Source: JABMOV01 sp964654545
Lineage (GTDB): Bacteria; Fidelibacterota; Marinisomatia; Marinisomatales; JABMOV01
Length of the DNA: 64,000 bases
Direction: 5' to 3'
Assembly: GCA_964654545.1 (NCBI GenBank)
Contig: CAZZIU010000007.1
Location: forward strand, 61,678-125,677
Shown one piece after another: positions 17,798 through 25,624 of this stretch. Under the pieces are notes generated by a model. It was not told the origin of the DNA. It was given only the letters and a program-made list of their open reading frames with translations, and did no database searches. Position 1 is the first letter of the stretch; every line of letters starts with the position of its first letter. The translations under genes and the position numbers were made by a program.

Positions 17798-18682
17798 ATG
17801 AAATTTTTAATTGCCGTGGGAAGTAAGGAATATTCCGAACCGACCCTCCGCATTGGAATGCGGGTGGCCAAGGCATTCAAAGCCTCAGTTACCATTTGTT
17901 ATGTAGGACCCAAAATAAGCGAATTCTCAACCAATGTCGTTCGCCTGGCGCAAGAAAATCTAGAGCGCTGGGAAATGGAACAAACCGGCGTAGATGTACT
18001 GGAATGGGCATTTAATTTTTTGGCCGACAAAGAGTATATTACACGGAACGTGATTGAAACCGGATTCCAGAAGAATACCCTTATTCAAACCCATTCATCG
18101 CGTTTTGAATTGTTTTTGCAAGGAACGATTTGCGAGAACGTCAGGCTGATTCTTCGAAATGGTGATATTATTGATGAATTGCGCAATGAGGTTGCAGACC
18201 ATTCCTATGATGTAACAATTATTGGTGGTAGTCAAAAACGTCGGATGGCCCATGATTTGGTACAATTTATTGACAGTTCTATTTTCGTTGTGAACAAATT
18301 TAATTATGCGATGAAATACGGATTATTGGTTCCGGTTAACGATAGTCGAAGTACCCCCAAAGTTGTTAAATATGCCGTCAGGGTTGCCCAGGCATTTGGT
18401 ATACCTGTTGATCTACTGACCGTTTCAAGAAAAGAGGAATTTGGTGCAGGATATAGAAACGCTTCCGATAGAGCTGCAACCATGATGCGACGTGCTGGTA
18501 TCGAATACAGACAGCAGTTCAAAGTGGGTGAGGCCCATGAGGTTATAAAAGAAATGGCAGGTGATGATCATATTGTGGTAATGGGAATGTCCACAAAAAA
18601 CCCGATTAAGAAATTCTTTTTTGGTAGCAAGCAAATTCGTGTAATGACGGATGCGCCATTCCCTGTATTAGTAGTAAAGTGA
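17798..18682 (+). CDS. Universal stress protein, two UspA domains
   Basis: A 294-residue protein made of two UspA-like Rossmann domains. The second (from about residue 165) ends with the ATP-binding-type pattern VMGMSTKNPIKKFFFGSKQ followed by DAPFPVLVVK. The first is more degenerate, with IIGGSQKRR near 145. I start it at ATG 17798, preceded by a good GGAGAAAGG site; the ATG at 17786 lacks one. Its position behind two DASS transporters recalls the UspA partners of TRAP transporters, which bind ATP and modulate transport. That parallel is inference. Confidence 0.88.
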   Translation: MKFLIAVGSKEYSEPTLRIGMRVAKAFKASVTICYVGPKISEFSTNVVRLAQENLERWEMEQTGVDVLEWAFNFLADKEYITRNVIETGFQKNTLIQTHSSRFELFLQGTICENVRLILRNGDIIDELRNEVADHSYDVTIIGGSQKRRMAHDLVQFIDSSIFVVNKFNYAMKYGLLVPVNDSRSTPKVVKYAVRVAQAFGIPVDLLTVSRKEEFGAGYRNASDRAATMMRRAGIEYRQQFKVGEAHEVIKEMAGDDHIVVMGMSTKNPIKKFFFGSKQIRVMTDAPFPVLVVK

Positions 18683-18794
18683 AAATGGGAATATTCTTTG
18701 TAATAAAAAGGTTGAGGTAATTCATAAGATAGTACCGTAGACTGGCCAACGGCGAAAAATATTTTATTTGTTTAGACCTTCATTAAGCTGAAAA

Positions 18795-19163
18795 CTAATC
18801 CGCTATCAGCCACTGGATCGCAGACTGTTTTGCAGGAAAAATTTTAAAATTTATACCACGGTTTTTTGCAACCGTTTCAAAGAAATGGTAAAGCCGGTAA
18901 CGCCCGTTTGGGGGCAGAAATGCCACGCGGGGTTTAATATCATCAAAAAGCTTTTTTAATTGAGTGGGTCGCCGAAATGCGACAAAATAAGGAACGTTAA
19001 TTAGAACCTTTGTATGATCAATTAAAACATTGGTATATCCATTTACGCGTGAAAGATCCATCATTTCATTCGCAAGGCCTTCGCTGTGTTCCAGTTTCCA
19101 AATCCCCGATACCTTCGCGATTAAAATTTTATTTATATCATCTATTACTATTTCGTAATTCAT
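18795..19163 (-). CDS. SpoIIAA/STAS-like small protein
   Basis: A 122-residue soluble protein. It opens with a two-strand pattern (YEIVIDDINKILIAKVSGIWK), then a helix (EGLANEMMDLSR) and VLIDHTKVLI, and resembles the SpoIIAA-like fold (Cral-TRIO/STAS relatives) common in Bacteroidetes. No phosphorylatable serine motif stands out. It is monocistronic and divergent from the perR-like gene. Function unknown; a role in sensing or scaffolding is only suggested by the fold. Confidence 0.65.
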   Translation of the reverse strand: MNYEIVIDDINKILIAKVSGIWKLEHSEGLANEMMDLSRVNGYTNVLIDHTKVLINVPYFVAFRRPTQLKKLFDDIKPRVAFLPPNGRYRLYHFFETVAKNRGINFKIFPAKQSAIQWLIAD

Positions 19164-19229
19164 ATTTCGTTACGATTGAATTGCCGCATATTATATAATA
19201 TTGACTGAGAAAGCCAGAATAATAAATAT

Positions 19230-19250
19230 TAATAGTAATCATTACTATTA
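19230..19250. promoter_or_regulatory. Perfect palindromic Fur/PerR-type operator
   Basis: A perfect 21-bp inverted repeat with half-site TAATAGTAAT, a single central C and ATTACTATTA. It is AT-rich and of the size of a Fur/PerR box, directly upstream of the PerR-like gene. A TTGACA hexamer follows at 19251-19256 with TAATTT at 19274-19279. This suggests autoregulation of the oxidative-stress cluster. Confidence 0.65.
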
Positions 19251-19282
19251 TTGACATTGTACCAAAATTAAACTAATTTTCC

Positions 19283-19678
19283 ATGAAGTTTTTCAGACAG
19301 ATGCGATACAGTCAACAAAGAGAAGAAATATTAAAAATAGTGCAGTCAACTATCATGCATCCGACAGCAGATTGGGTTTACGATAAAGTGCGGAAAGTCA
19401 TCCCAAACATCAGTTTGGGAACGGTATACAGGAATCTTAATCAACTGGTTTCAATGGATAAAATAAATCAGGTGTATGATGGACCTGTAGTTCGCTACGA
19501 TGGATATTTGAAGCCACACGACCATTTCCGTTGTGAACAATGCGGTAGGATTTATGATATAGAGAAAAATGGCACGTCTGTAATCGATAACATCAATGAT
19601 CAAGTGAAGCATACTATTAAGGGGTACTCAATGCAACTTGAGGGTGTATGCGAAACCTGTGAAAACGAATTGAAATAA
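19283..19678 (+). CDS. perR: Fur-family regulator, PerR-like
   Basis: A 131-residue Fur-family protein: an N-terminal winged helix (HPTADWVYDKVRK, then SLGTVYRNLNQL) and a C-terminal dimerisation domain with structural zinc cysteines CEQC (near 95) and CETC (near 126), plus the HDHF metal motif. The HPTAD and TVYRNL wording and the neighbours (peroxiredoxin, superoxide dismutase) favour PerR, a peroxide sensor, over Fur proper. If the TTGACA/TAATTT promoter is real, translation may start at the second ATG (19301, MRYSQQ), since the first would be almost at the transcription start. Confidence 0.85.
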   Translation: MKFFRQMRYSQQREEILKIVQSTIMHPTADWVYDKVRKVIPNISLGTVYRNLNQLVSMDKINQVYDGPVVRYDGYLKPHDHFRCEQCGRIYDIEKNGTSVIDNINDQVKHTIKGYSMQLEGVCETCENELK

Positions 19679-19714
19679 TCACAAATACTATAAACTCAAA
19701 CGAAAGGATCAATC

Positions 19715-20359
19715 ATGCTAGTTACAAAGCCGGCACCGGATTTTACAGCAACTGCCATTATGCCGGACAATTCATTTAAAGAAATTAAATTGTCCGATTA
19801 CAAAGGATTGAAAATAGTACTATTCTTTTATCCTTTGGATTTCACTTTTGTATGTCCCACGGAAATAATCGCTTTTAATCATCGTCTTAAAGAATTTGAA
19901 AAGCGGGGTGTTCAGGTATTAGGATGTTCAGTAGACTCAAAATACAGTCACTGGGCATGGAAAAACACACCTGAGAACAAAGGTGGAATTGGAGATGTAC
20001 AATACCCGATCATTGCGGATATTGATAAATCTATTGCCAGGACCTATGATATTTTGGTTGGGTCCAAGCCTGCGTATATCGAAACGGAGGAAGCGGGTTT
20101 TGATTCCACAATTGATGGTCGTGTTGCTTTGAGAGCATCATTCCTGATTGACGAAAATGGTGTTATTCGACATGCTGTGATCAACGATTTACAACTTGGT
20201 CGAAATATAGACGAAATGTTGAGAATGGTGGATGCATTAACCTTTAATCAAAAACACGGCGAAGTCTGTCCGGCTGGCTGGGTTGAAGGCAAAGATGGAA
20301 TGAAGGAAAATTCTGAAGGCGTGGCAACGTATCTGAGCATCCATGGAGAGGAATTATAA
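19715..20359 (+). CDS. Typical 2-Cys peroxiredoxin (AhpC/Prx1 type)
   Basis: A 214-residue peroxidase reducing H2O2 and organic hydroperoxides. The peroxidatic cysteine lies in DFTFVCPTEI (about residue 50) and the resolving cysteine in HGEVCPAGW (about 187), the Prx1/AhpC arrangement. The extra WKNTPENKGGIG and C-terminal tail (VATYLSIHGEEL) are typical. A GAAAGGA ribosome site precedes ATG 19715. It follows the PerR-like gene by 36 bp, so co-transcription is likely. Confidence 0.95.
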   Translation: MLVTKPAPDFTATAIMPDNSFKEIKLSDYKGLKIVLFFYPLDFTFVCPTEIIAFNHRLKEFEKRGVQVLGCSVDSKYSHWAWKNTPENKGGIGDVQYPIIADIDKSIARTYDILVGSKPAYIETEEAGFDSTIDGRVALRASFLIDENGVIRHAVINDLQLGRNIDEMLRMVDALTFNQKHGEVCPAGWVEGKDGMKENSEGVATYLSIHGEEL

Positions 20360-20368
20360 TGCAAACAG

Positions 20369-20393
20369 GCCGGGGTTGTCCAACAACTCCGGC
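20369..20393 (+). terminator. Hairpin between peroxiredoxin and SOD genes (possible weak terminator or processing site)
   Basis: A 10-bp stem (GCCGGGGTTG with CAACTCCGGC, one G-T pair) closes a 5-nt loop. The downstream sequence TTATAT is only weakly U-rich, so partial termination or mRNA stabilisation is as likely as full termination. A perfect palindrome TTAACATGTTAA follows at 20421-20432, a possible operator for the SOD gene. Confidence 0.45.
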
Positions 20394-20458
20394 TTATATC
20401 CCTCTATCTAATAATTAGAATTAACATGTTAAATGAAACGACACCGAAAGGAATTACA

Positions 20459-21031
20459 ATGGAGCACAAATTACCTCAATTGCCATATGCAATGAATGCA
20501 TTGGAACCACATATTTCAAAAGAGACATTGGAATACCATTATGGAAAACATCACGCAGCCTATGTAGCAAATTTAAATAACCTTATCCAAAGAACTGAAT
20601 TTGAATCACAATCCTTGGAAGATATTGTCAAAAATGCGTCAGGTGGCTTATTCAATAATGCTGCCCAGGTTTGGAATCACACTTTTTATTGGAATAGTTT
20701 AAGTCCAAATGGTGGAGGAGAACCTCAAGGTAGTCTGGCACAGGAAATTGAAAGGAAATTTGGTTCATTTGCGGATTTTAAAGCAGCCTTTACCAAATCT
20801 GCAGTAACAAATTTTGGTTCAGGATGGACCTGGTTAGTAAAGGGTTCAAATGGACTGGAAATCATGAACACAAGCAATGCTGAAAGTGCATTGACTAAAG
20901 GTGTAACCCCGCTCATCACATGTGATGTTTGGGAACATGCTTACTATGTGGACTACCGTAATGCACGACCGGCTTATGTCGAAGCATTCTGGAATCTGGT
21001 TAACTGGGATTTCGCAGCCAAAAATCTGTAA
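20459..21031 (+). CDS. sodB: Superoxide dismutase, Fe type
   Basis: A 190-residue SOD of the Fe/Mn family. The metal ligands sit in EYHYGKHHAAYV, WNHTFYW and DVWEHAYYVDY. The Gln directly before VWNHTFYWNS (AAQVWNH) and the following FYWNSL favour the iron form. Start ATG 20459 (MEHKLPQLPYAM) has an AAAGGAA site and matches the family N-terminus; an upstream ATG at 20426 would add 11 foreign residues. It converts superoxide to peroxide, which the adjacent peroxiredoxin can remove. Confidence 0.95.
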   Translation: MEHKLPQLPYAMNALEPHISKETLEYHYGKHHAAYVANLNNLIQRTEFESQSLEDIVKNASGGLFNNAAQVWNHTFYWNSLSPNGGGEPQGSLAQEIERKFGSFADFKAAFTKSAVTNFGSGWTWLVKGSNGLEIMNTSNAESALTKGVTPLITCDVWEHAYYVDYRNARPAYVEAFWNLVNWDFAAKNL

Positions 21032-21050
21032 ACCCAGTTCAATGCAACTG

Positions 21051-21085
21051 TCCCCGACTCTCAATTAGAGGGTTGGGGATTTTTA
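21051..21085 (+). terminator. Intrinsic terminator after sodB
   Basis: The stem TCCCCGACTCT pairs with AGAGGGTTGGGGA around a CAATT loop and is followed by TTTTTATAT. It closes the perR-peroxiredoxin-sod cluster. Confidence 0.85.
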
Positions 21086-21162
21086 TATGTAAATTTCACG
21101 TATAACAAGACAACTATTCTAAGCCCCACATGTCTCGAAGATTATATTCGAAAGGAAACATT

Positions 21163-24051
21163 ATGTCCCGCCGCCTTGCCATTCTCCCGGTTTTAATCAC
21201 TGCTGTATTTGGAACTGATTATTTTCAACAAGAAGTAGCATACGAGATACATGTCTCGTTAAATGATACGTTACATACCCTTTCCGCAACTGAATCAATA
21301 GTGTATACCAATAATTCACCAGATGAATTAGAATATATCTGGTTCCATTTATGGCCTAATGCTTATAAAGATCCATCATCAGCATTAGAAAAGCAATTCC
21401 GCCATAATACCAGTTCCCGCATGGCATTTGCCAAGGACGATGAACGGGGCTACATCGACAGTCTGAATTTTACAAGTGACGGCAAGGCCTTGGGATGGAG
21501 TTACCATCCAGAATGGAATGATGTGGCTAAAGTTGTGTTGAACACACCCCTTAAGCCCGGGCAATCTGTGACAATAGAAACACCATTTTTTGTGAAACTA
21601 CCCAAAGTGTTTTCACGATTGGGACATACTGGTAAACATTATGAAATCACCCAATGGTATCCCAAACCAGCGGTCTATGATCGGCAGGGATGGCACCCGA
21701 TTCCATATTTAGATATGGGAGAGTTTTATAGTGAGTTTGGCACCTTTGATGTTTTCATCACACTTAATGCTGATTACAGGGTAATGGCAACCGGGGACAT
21801 CCTGAACGGGGAGGAAGAATATGCCTGGTTGGATTCACTGGCAATCGAAGGTGATGCATTATATCAACTGGATAAAAAAGAACGAAAGAAGGCATTCAAA
21901 AATCTTGGCAAGAAAAAATTTGAATCAAATCGACAAAAAACACTTCATTTTCATCAGGAAAAGGTGCACGATTTTGCCTGGTTTGCCGATAAACATTGGA
22001 TCGTCCGCAAAGGTGGCCTGATGTTGGGTGATTCTACAAAAACAATCACATTGTGGTCGATGTATTTACCTAAAAATGCTGAATTATGGGAAAACTCTGT
22101 GGAATACATCCATGATGCAGGGTATTGGTACAGCGAATTTTATGGTGATTATCCATACAATCATATTACTGCGGTGGACGGAGATATGTCTGCTGGTGGA
22201 GGAATGGAGTATCCCAACATTACAGTGATATCAAGTGGTGGCAGTAAAAACTTATTGGAAATGGTCATTATGCATGAAGTGGGACATAATTGGTTTTACG
22301 GAATTTTAGGCAGTAATGAACGGAATGAACCTTGGCTCGATGAAGGGATTAATGAATACTCCAACCTGCGTTATTGGGAAAAAAAATACGGTGTTGGTTC
22401 ATCATTTACTGTAATGGAAAATGTTCAAAAAAAAATAGGTATTGGCAAAAACCTTGAGTTTGGGTGGATCACCGGTTATATGGGGTATATTGGACGTGCG
22501 AATCAGGGCGTGGACCAGGCACTCAATTTGAACACTACCGACTATGCAAAAAATAATTATGGTTCCATTGTTTATGGTAAAACTGGAATGGAAATGAGGT
22601 TTTTACAACATTACCTCGGTGAAGAAAAAATGGATCAGGCCATGCAATATTATTATGAAACGTGGAAATACAAGCATCCAACGGAGAGCGACCTGATTAT
22701 GGCATTTAATAAAAATGTTAATGAGGATCTGACCTGGTTTTGGCAAGACGCTATCGGTTCTACAAAAACAGTTGATTATGGTTTCAGGCGCGATGGTAAC
22801 GCATTATATTTAGAGAATAAAGGCTCAATGTCGGTCCCTGTAGAAATCGCTTTCTATGACAAGAATGGCCGGGAAATAGATCGAAAATGGATAGCAATAA
22901 AAAACCAAACAATGCCGTTACCAGTTCCTTCCGGTACCGATCGAACAGTGATAGATCCACAGAATTATATGGCGGATGTTAATCGCTCCAATAATGCTAC
23001 AAGCCGAAAAACATCGCTTGATTTTGTGTTCAATCAACCAACTTACTACAATCGCAATGTTTACTGGATGCCTTGGCTTTTTAATGGAAATCAATACAAT
23101 GGATGGACTCCAGGTGTCATGGTATATACTGGTTATATTCCTGGGTATCGCTACGGATTTGGAATTAGACCAATGTGGGATTATAAAAACAGTAAACTTA
23201 TTGGATCCATTTCAGCAGAAAGGTCCTTTTTTAAGTTATTTGGTTTCCAGCGTATTCAAGTTGTGGCCAAATATTTGGATTATTCCGGAGCAGCCGGCTG
23301 GCGTTTGGGATCTCACTTTGAAAAAATCCCATCCATCTTTTCCAATGCAAAATGGAAATACACAGTGTCTATAAATAATCGGACCATAACAGGAGCCGGT
23401 GTGGATTCAAATTACTATGATGCTGGAACCTACACGACGGGAATGGTTGCTGCTAATTATTATAACAAACCCAGCGTTAAAATTAAATACACCACTAATT
23501 TGCAAATTGATTTTGCACTTCAGGGTGGAACATTTTCAAAATGGAGCCTGGACAATAAGCTCCACCTTCGCTGGACAAAAAAGGAATACTCTGTATTTAG
23601 AATTTGGACGGGTGGGTTCCTTTCCAGTTCTGACGTTCCAAAGCAATTTCAAATTTACCCGGCTGGAGGACTTGATCCGGATTTCGAATCTACCTTGGTT
23701 TTAAATAGGACAAGCGAACAAACAGTGGTAAATATTTACGATGAGCAATTTATTGAAGATGGACCGGGATTGAGGGGGCGAAATCTGGCAAACGGTACGA
23801 AGGCATTTGCCTGGGGTTTCAATTTTACGCAGGATGTTCCGTTCATACCGGTTAAACTATTTGCTGATTTAGCCCATGATGCCAATGATCAGTACACAGA
23901 TGCAGGCATTTTATTCGGATCGGAAAATATGGGTGTATACTTGCCATTATATCAGAGCTGGGATATCAATACAGGTCCAACCGACCGTGAGTGGATTATC
24001 GAGAGGGCTAGATTTGCAATAAAAATTCCAACAAATATTATTCGATTTTAA
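21163..24051 (+). CDS. Secreted M1-family zinc metallopeptidase
   Basis: A 962-residue exported aminopeptidase-like enzyme with a short signal peptide (RRLAILPVLITAVFG). The gluzincin motif HEVGH is at about 371-375 with the third zinc ligand Glu in PWLDEG (about 394). The upstream GGGMEYPNI matches the GxMEN substrate motif of M1 enzymes. The last 340 residues are beta-rich and unlike M1 cores; no T9SS sorting tail is seen. Start ATG 21163 follows AAAGGAA; an ATG at 21130 would precede the signal peptide by 11 residues. It likely degrades peptides in the periplasm or outside. Confidence 0.9.
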   Translation: MSRRLAILPVLITAVFGTDYFQQEVAYEIHVSLNDTLHTLSATESIVYTNNSPDELEYIWFHLWPNAYKDPSSALEKQFRHNTSSRMAFAKDDERGYIDSLNFTSDGKALGWSYHPEWNDVAKVVLNTPLKPGQSVTIETPFFVKLPKVFSRLGHTGKHYEITQWYPKPAVYDRQGWHPIPYLDMGEFYSEFGTFDVFITLNADYRVMATGDILNGEEEYAWLDSLAIEGDALYQLDKKERKKAFKNLGKKKFESNRQKTLHFHQEKVHDFAWFADKHWIVRKGGLMLGDSTKTITLWSMYLPKNAELWENSVEYIHDAGYWYSEFYGDYPYNHITAVDGDMSAGGGMEYPNITVISSGGSKNLLEMVIMHEVGHNWFYGILGSNERNEPWLDEGINEYSNLRYWEKKYGVGSSFTVMENVQKKIGIGKNLEFGWITGYMGYIGRANQGVDQALNLNTTDYAKNNYGSIVYGKTGMEMRFLQHYLGEEKMDQAMQYYYETWKYKHPTESDLIMAFNKNVNEDLTWFWQDAIGSTKTVDYGFRRDGNALYLENKGSMSVPVEIAFYDKNGREIDRKWIAIKNQTMPLPVPSGTDRTVIDPQNYMADVNRSNNATSRKTSLDFVFNQPTYYNRNVYWMPWLFNGNQYNGWTPGVMVYTGYIPGYRYGFGIRPMWDYKNSKLIGSISAERSFFKLFGFQRIQVVAKYLDYSGAAGWRLGSHFEKIPSIFSNAKWKYTVSINNRTITGAGVDSNYYDAGTYTTGMVAANYYNKPSVKIKYTTNLQIDFALQGGTFSKWSLDNKLHLRWTKKEYSVFRIWTGGFLSSSDVPKQFQIYPAGGLDPDFESTLVLNRTSEQTVVNIYDEQFIEDGPGLRGRNLANGTKAFAWGFNFTQDVPFIPVKLFADLAHDANDQYTDAGILFGSENMGVYLPLYQSWDINTGPTDREWIIERARFAIKIPTNIIRF

Positions 24052-24065
24052 TCTAATTTGGGTGG

Positions 24066-24106
24066 GGATGTATTCACATATATTTTTATATGAATACATC
24101 CTTTAT
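24066..24106 (+). terminator. Intrinsic terminator after M1 peptidase
   Basis: An 11-bp stem GGATGTATTCA with TGAATACATCC, extended by ATATA/TATAT in the loop, followed by TTTATT. Confidence 0.7.
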
Positions 24107-24212
24107 TGTACGACCGTAAAATTTTAAATCACAACAGTAAAATAATATTTTTTAAATTCCGACCGTATTTTTAACAGGTTTAACAACAATTTCTCTCTTT
24201 GGGGGAGTATTT

Positions 24213-24644
24213 ATGGCCAAATGGGATAAAAACAGTTTTTCAACAAACTTACGCGAAACGTGCAGTCGGGAGGTTGCAAAAATCGCCGAAAGAATAGTAG
24301 TATTTTCTGAAAAATTCGCCGACGAAATTACCTGGGGTCGCGGTAATGAGCATGCAACCCTGACATTTAGAACAGAAACAGATTTTGGGGTACTGCCAAT
24401 TTTTCATCTAACATCCGATGGGAAAATAAATATATTGGTGAATTTTCTGCGTGGGAAAGGATTGCCTCCCCAGGTAATTCGGGATTTAACGGTTAAACTC
24501 GAAGCCAATTTCTTGAAAGAGTATGATGAGGAATTTTATCCCAACGATGTGTTTGAAGAAGTGGAATTTTTATTCCACACATCCACCCAGGTGGATAAAT
24601 TTCTGAAGACCATTGAAGGTGTGGTTTATCGACTGAAACAATAG
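24213..24644 (+). CDS. Conserved-looking small cytosolic protein, unknown function
   Basis: A 143-residue soluble protein behind a strong GGGGGAG ribosome site. It appears to be alpha/beta, with an N-terminal helix (REVAKIAERIVVFSEKF), a strand pair (EHATLTFRTETDFGVLPIFHL) and a C-terminal helical part. I do not recognise a family with confidence; the pattern recalls small domains found alone or attached to restriction-like or DUF proteins, but no catalytic motif is visible. It stands alone between two terminators, so it is transcribed by itself. Confidence 0.8.
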   Translation: MAKWDKNSFSTNLRETCSREVAKIAERIVVFSEKFADEITWGRGNEHATLTFRTETDFGVLPIFHLTSDGKINILVNFLRGKGLPPQVIRDLTVKLEANFLKEYDEEFYPNDVFEEVEFLFHTSTQVDKFLKTIEGVVYRLKQ

Positions 24645-24659
24645 CGATTGATTTCTAAG

Positions 24660-24683
24660 CCCCGATCTTTTCGGGGTTTTTTA
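24660..24683 (+). terminator. Intrinsic terminator
   Basis: Stem CCCCGA/TCGGGG with a short TCTTT-type loop followed by TTTTTTATT, just downstream of the 143-residue protein gene. Confidence 0.85.
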
Positions 24684-24719
24684 TTGACATGTATATAAAG
24701 TACTTTATAATATAAAGTA
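24684..24719 (+). promoter_or_regulatory. Promoter with overlapping palindromic operators
   Basis: TTGACA (24684-24689), a 16-bp spacer and TATAAT (24706-24711) form a near-consensus promoter. Two overlapping perfect palindromes cover the spacer, the -10 and the start region: ATAAAGTACTTTAT at 24695-24708 and TACTTTATAATATAAAGTA at 24701-24719, sharing the half-site ATAAAGTA. This layout suggests repression by the winged-helix regulator encoded in the same operon. Confidence 0.7.
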
Positions 24720-24736
24720 TAAATTTTGAGGAGTTA

Positions 24737-25324
24737 ATGGATAAATCAAACATGCAAGCTGATCTGGCAATTATCAAAAATATTATGGAAGAATCCAGAC
24801 AGAATTTTTATAACTATGGAACCAATTTGGTTGTTTGGGGTGGTTTGGTAATTATTGCATTGCTACTGACCTTCATGAATGCTGTATTTTATTATTGGGT
24901 TCCAGAATTCTGGTACTGGTTCTTCGCATTTGGAACAGGATTTGTATTTGAAAGCATTCAGGGTAGGCGCTGGATGCTCAAGAATAAAGTAATTCAACCT
25001 GCAAACAAAATTGGTTCAGTTCTATGGATGTCCATTTTACTTACAATGGTTTTGTACGGGGTATTTGGCTCTGTGAGTGGAACCATCCAAAGTATTGGAG
25101 CAAGCGGATTTATTGCTGGATTACTGGCAATTGGTTATTTGGTTACAGGCGAATCCATCAAGCTAAAATGGGTCAAGCGTCTAGGGTATGGTTGGTGGAT
25201 AGGTGCAATCATCCTCTTTTTTACGACCGGTGCAACCAATATTCTGGTTATGGCATTTCTGATGCTGGTCCTGCAATTTATACCCGGTCTTATTTTGCTG
25301 AAAAAGGGACCTCAAAATGACTGA
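24737..25324 (+). CDS. Polytopic membrane protein, regulator-linked
   Basis: A 195-residue membrane protein with about six TM helices after a short cytosolic N-terminus (LAIIKNIMEESRQNF). The LAIIKNIMEESR-type start followed by TM helices resembles small membrane proteins that pair with HTH regulators in Bacteroidetes and Chlorobi-like genomes. Its stop overlaps the regulator start by 8 bp, and it has a GAGGAG site. Unknown function; it may sense or transmit a membrane signal to the regulator. Confidence 0.8.
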   Translation: MDKSNMQADLAIIKNIMEESRQNFYNYGTNLVVWGGLVIIALLLTFMNAVFYYWVPEFWYWFFAFGTGFVFESIQGRRWMLKNKVIQPANKIGSVLWMSILLTMVLYGVFGSVSGTIQSIGASGFIAGLLAIGYLVTGESIKLKWVKRLGYGWWIGAIILFFTTGATNILVMAFLMLVLQFIPGLILLKKGPQND

Positions 25325-25622
25325 TTTCGATTATCAGCAAATTGACGACTTAATCCACTCGCGAATACGATTATCCATTATTGCCTTACTGGTAAGTTGC
25401 GAACAAGCACCCTTTGTGTTTATTCGTGAAAAAACCGGTGCAAGCGACGGCAATTTAAGTGTCCAGCTTCGCAAACTTGAGGAAGCATCTTTTGTGGATG
25501 TAAAAAAGGAATTCAAAAAGCGAAAACCAATCTCTACCTATTCCATTACATCGAAGGGTAGAGCCGCATTTCTGGAATATGTTAAGCAAATTGAATCTAT
25601 TCTACATGTAGGAGACAACTAA
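25317..25622 (+). CDS. Winged-helix transcriptional regulator (HTH_34/MarR-like)
   Basis: A 101-residue one-domain DNA-binding protein. IHSRIRLSIIALLV and FIREKTGASDGNLSVQLRKLEEASFV form the recognition helix-turn-helix, and RKPISTYSITSKGRAAF forms the wing. This is the pattern of the PF13601 winged helix. It overlaps the membrane protein by 8 bp and ends 2 bp before the TonB-receptor start, so all three are translated from one message. The operator at 24695-24719 is a plausible target. Confidence 0.88.
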   Translation: MTDFDYQQIDDLIHSRIRLSIIALLVSCEQAPFVFIREKTGASDGNLSVQLRKLEEASFVDVKKEFKKRKPISTYSITSKGRAAFLEYVKQIESILHVGDN

Positions 25623-25624
25623 TC

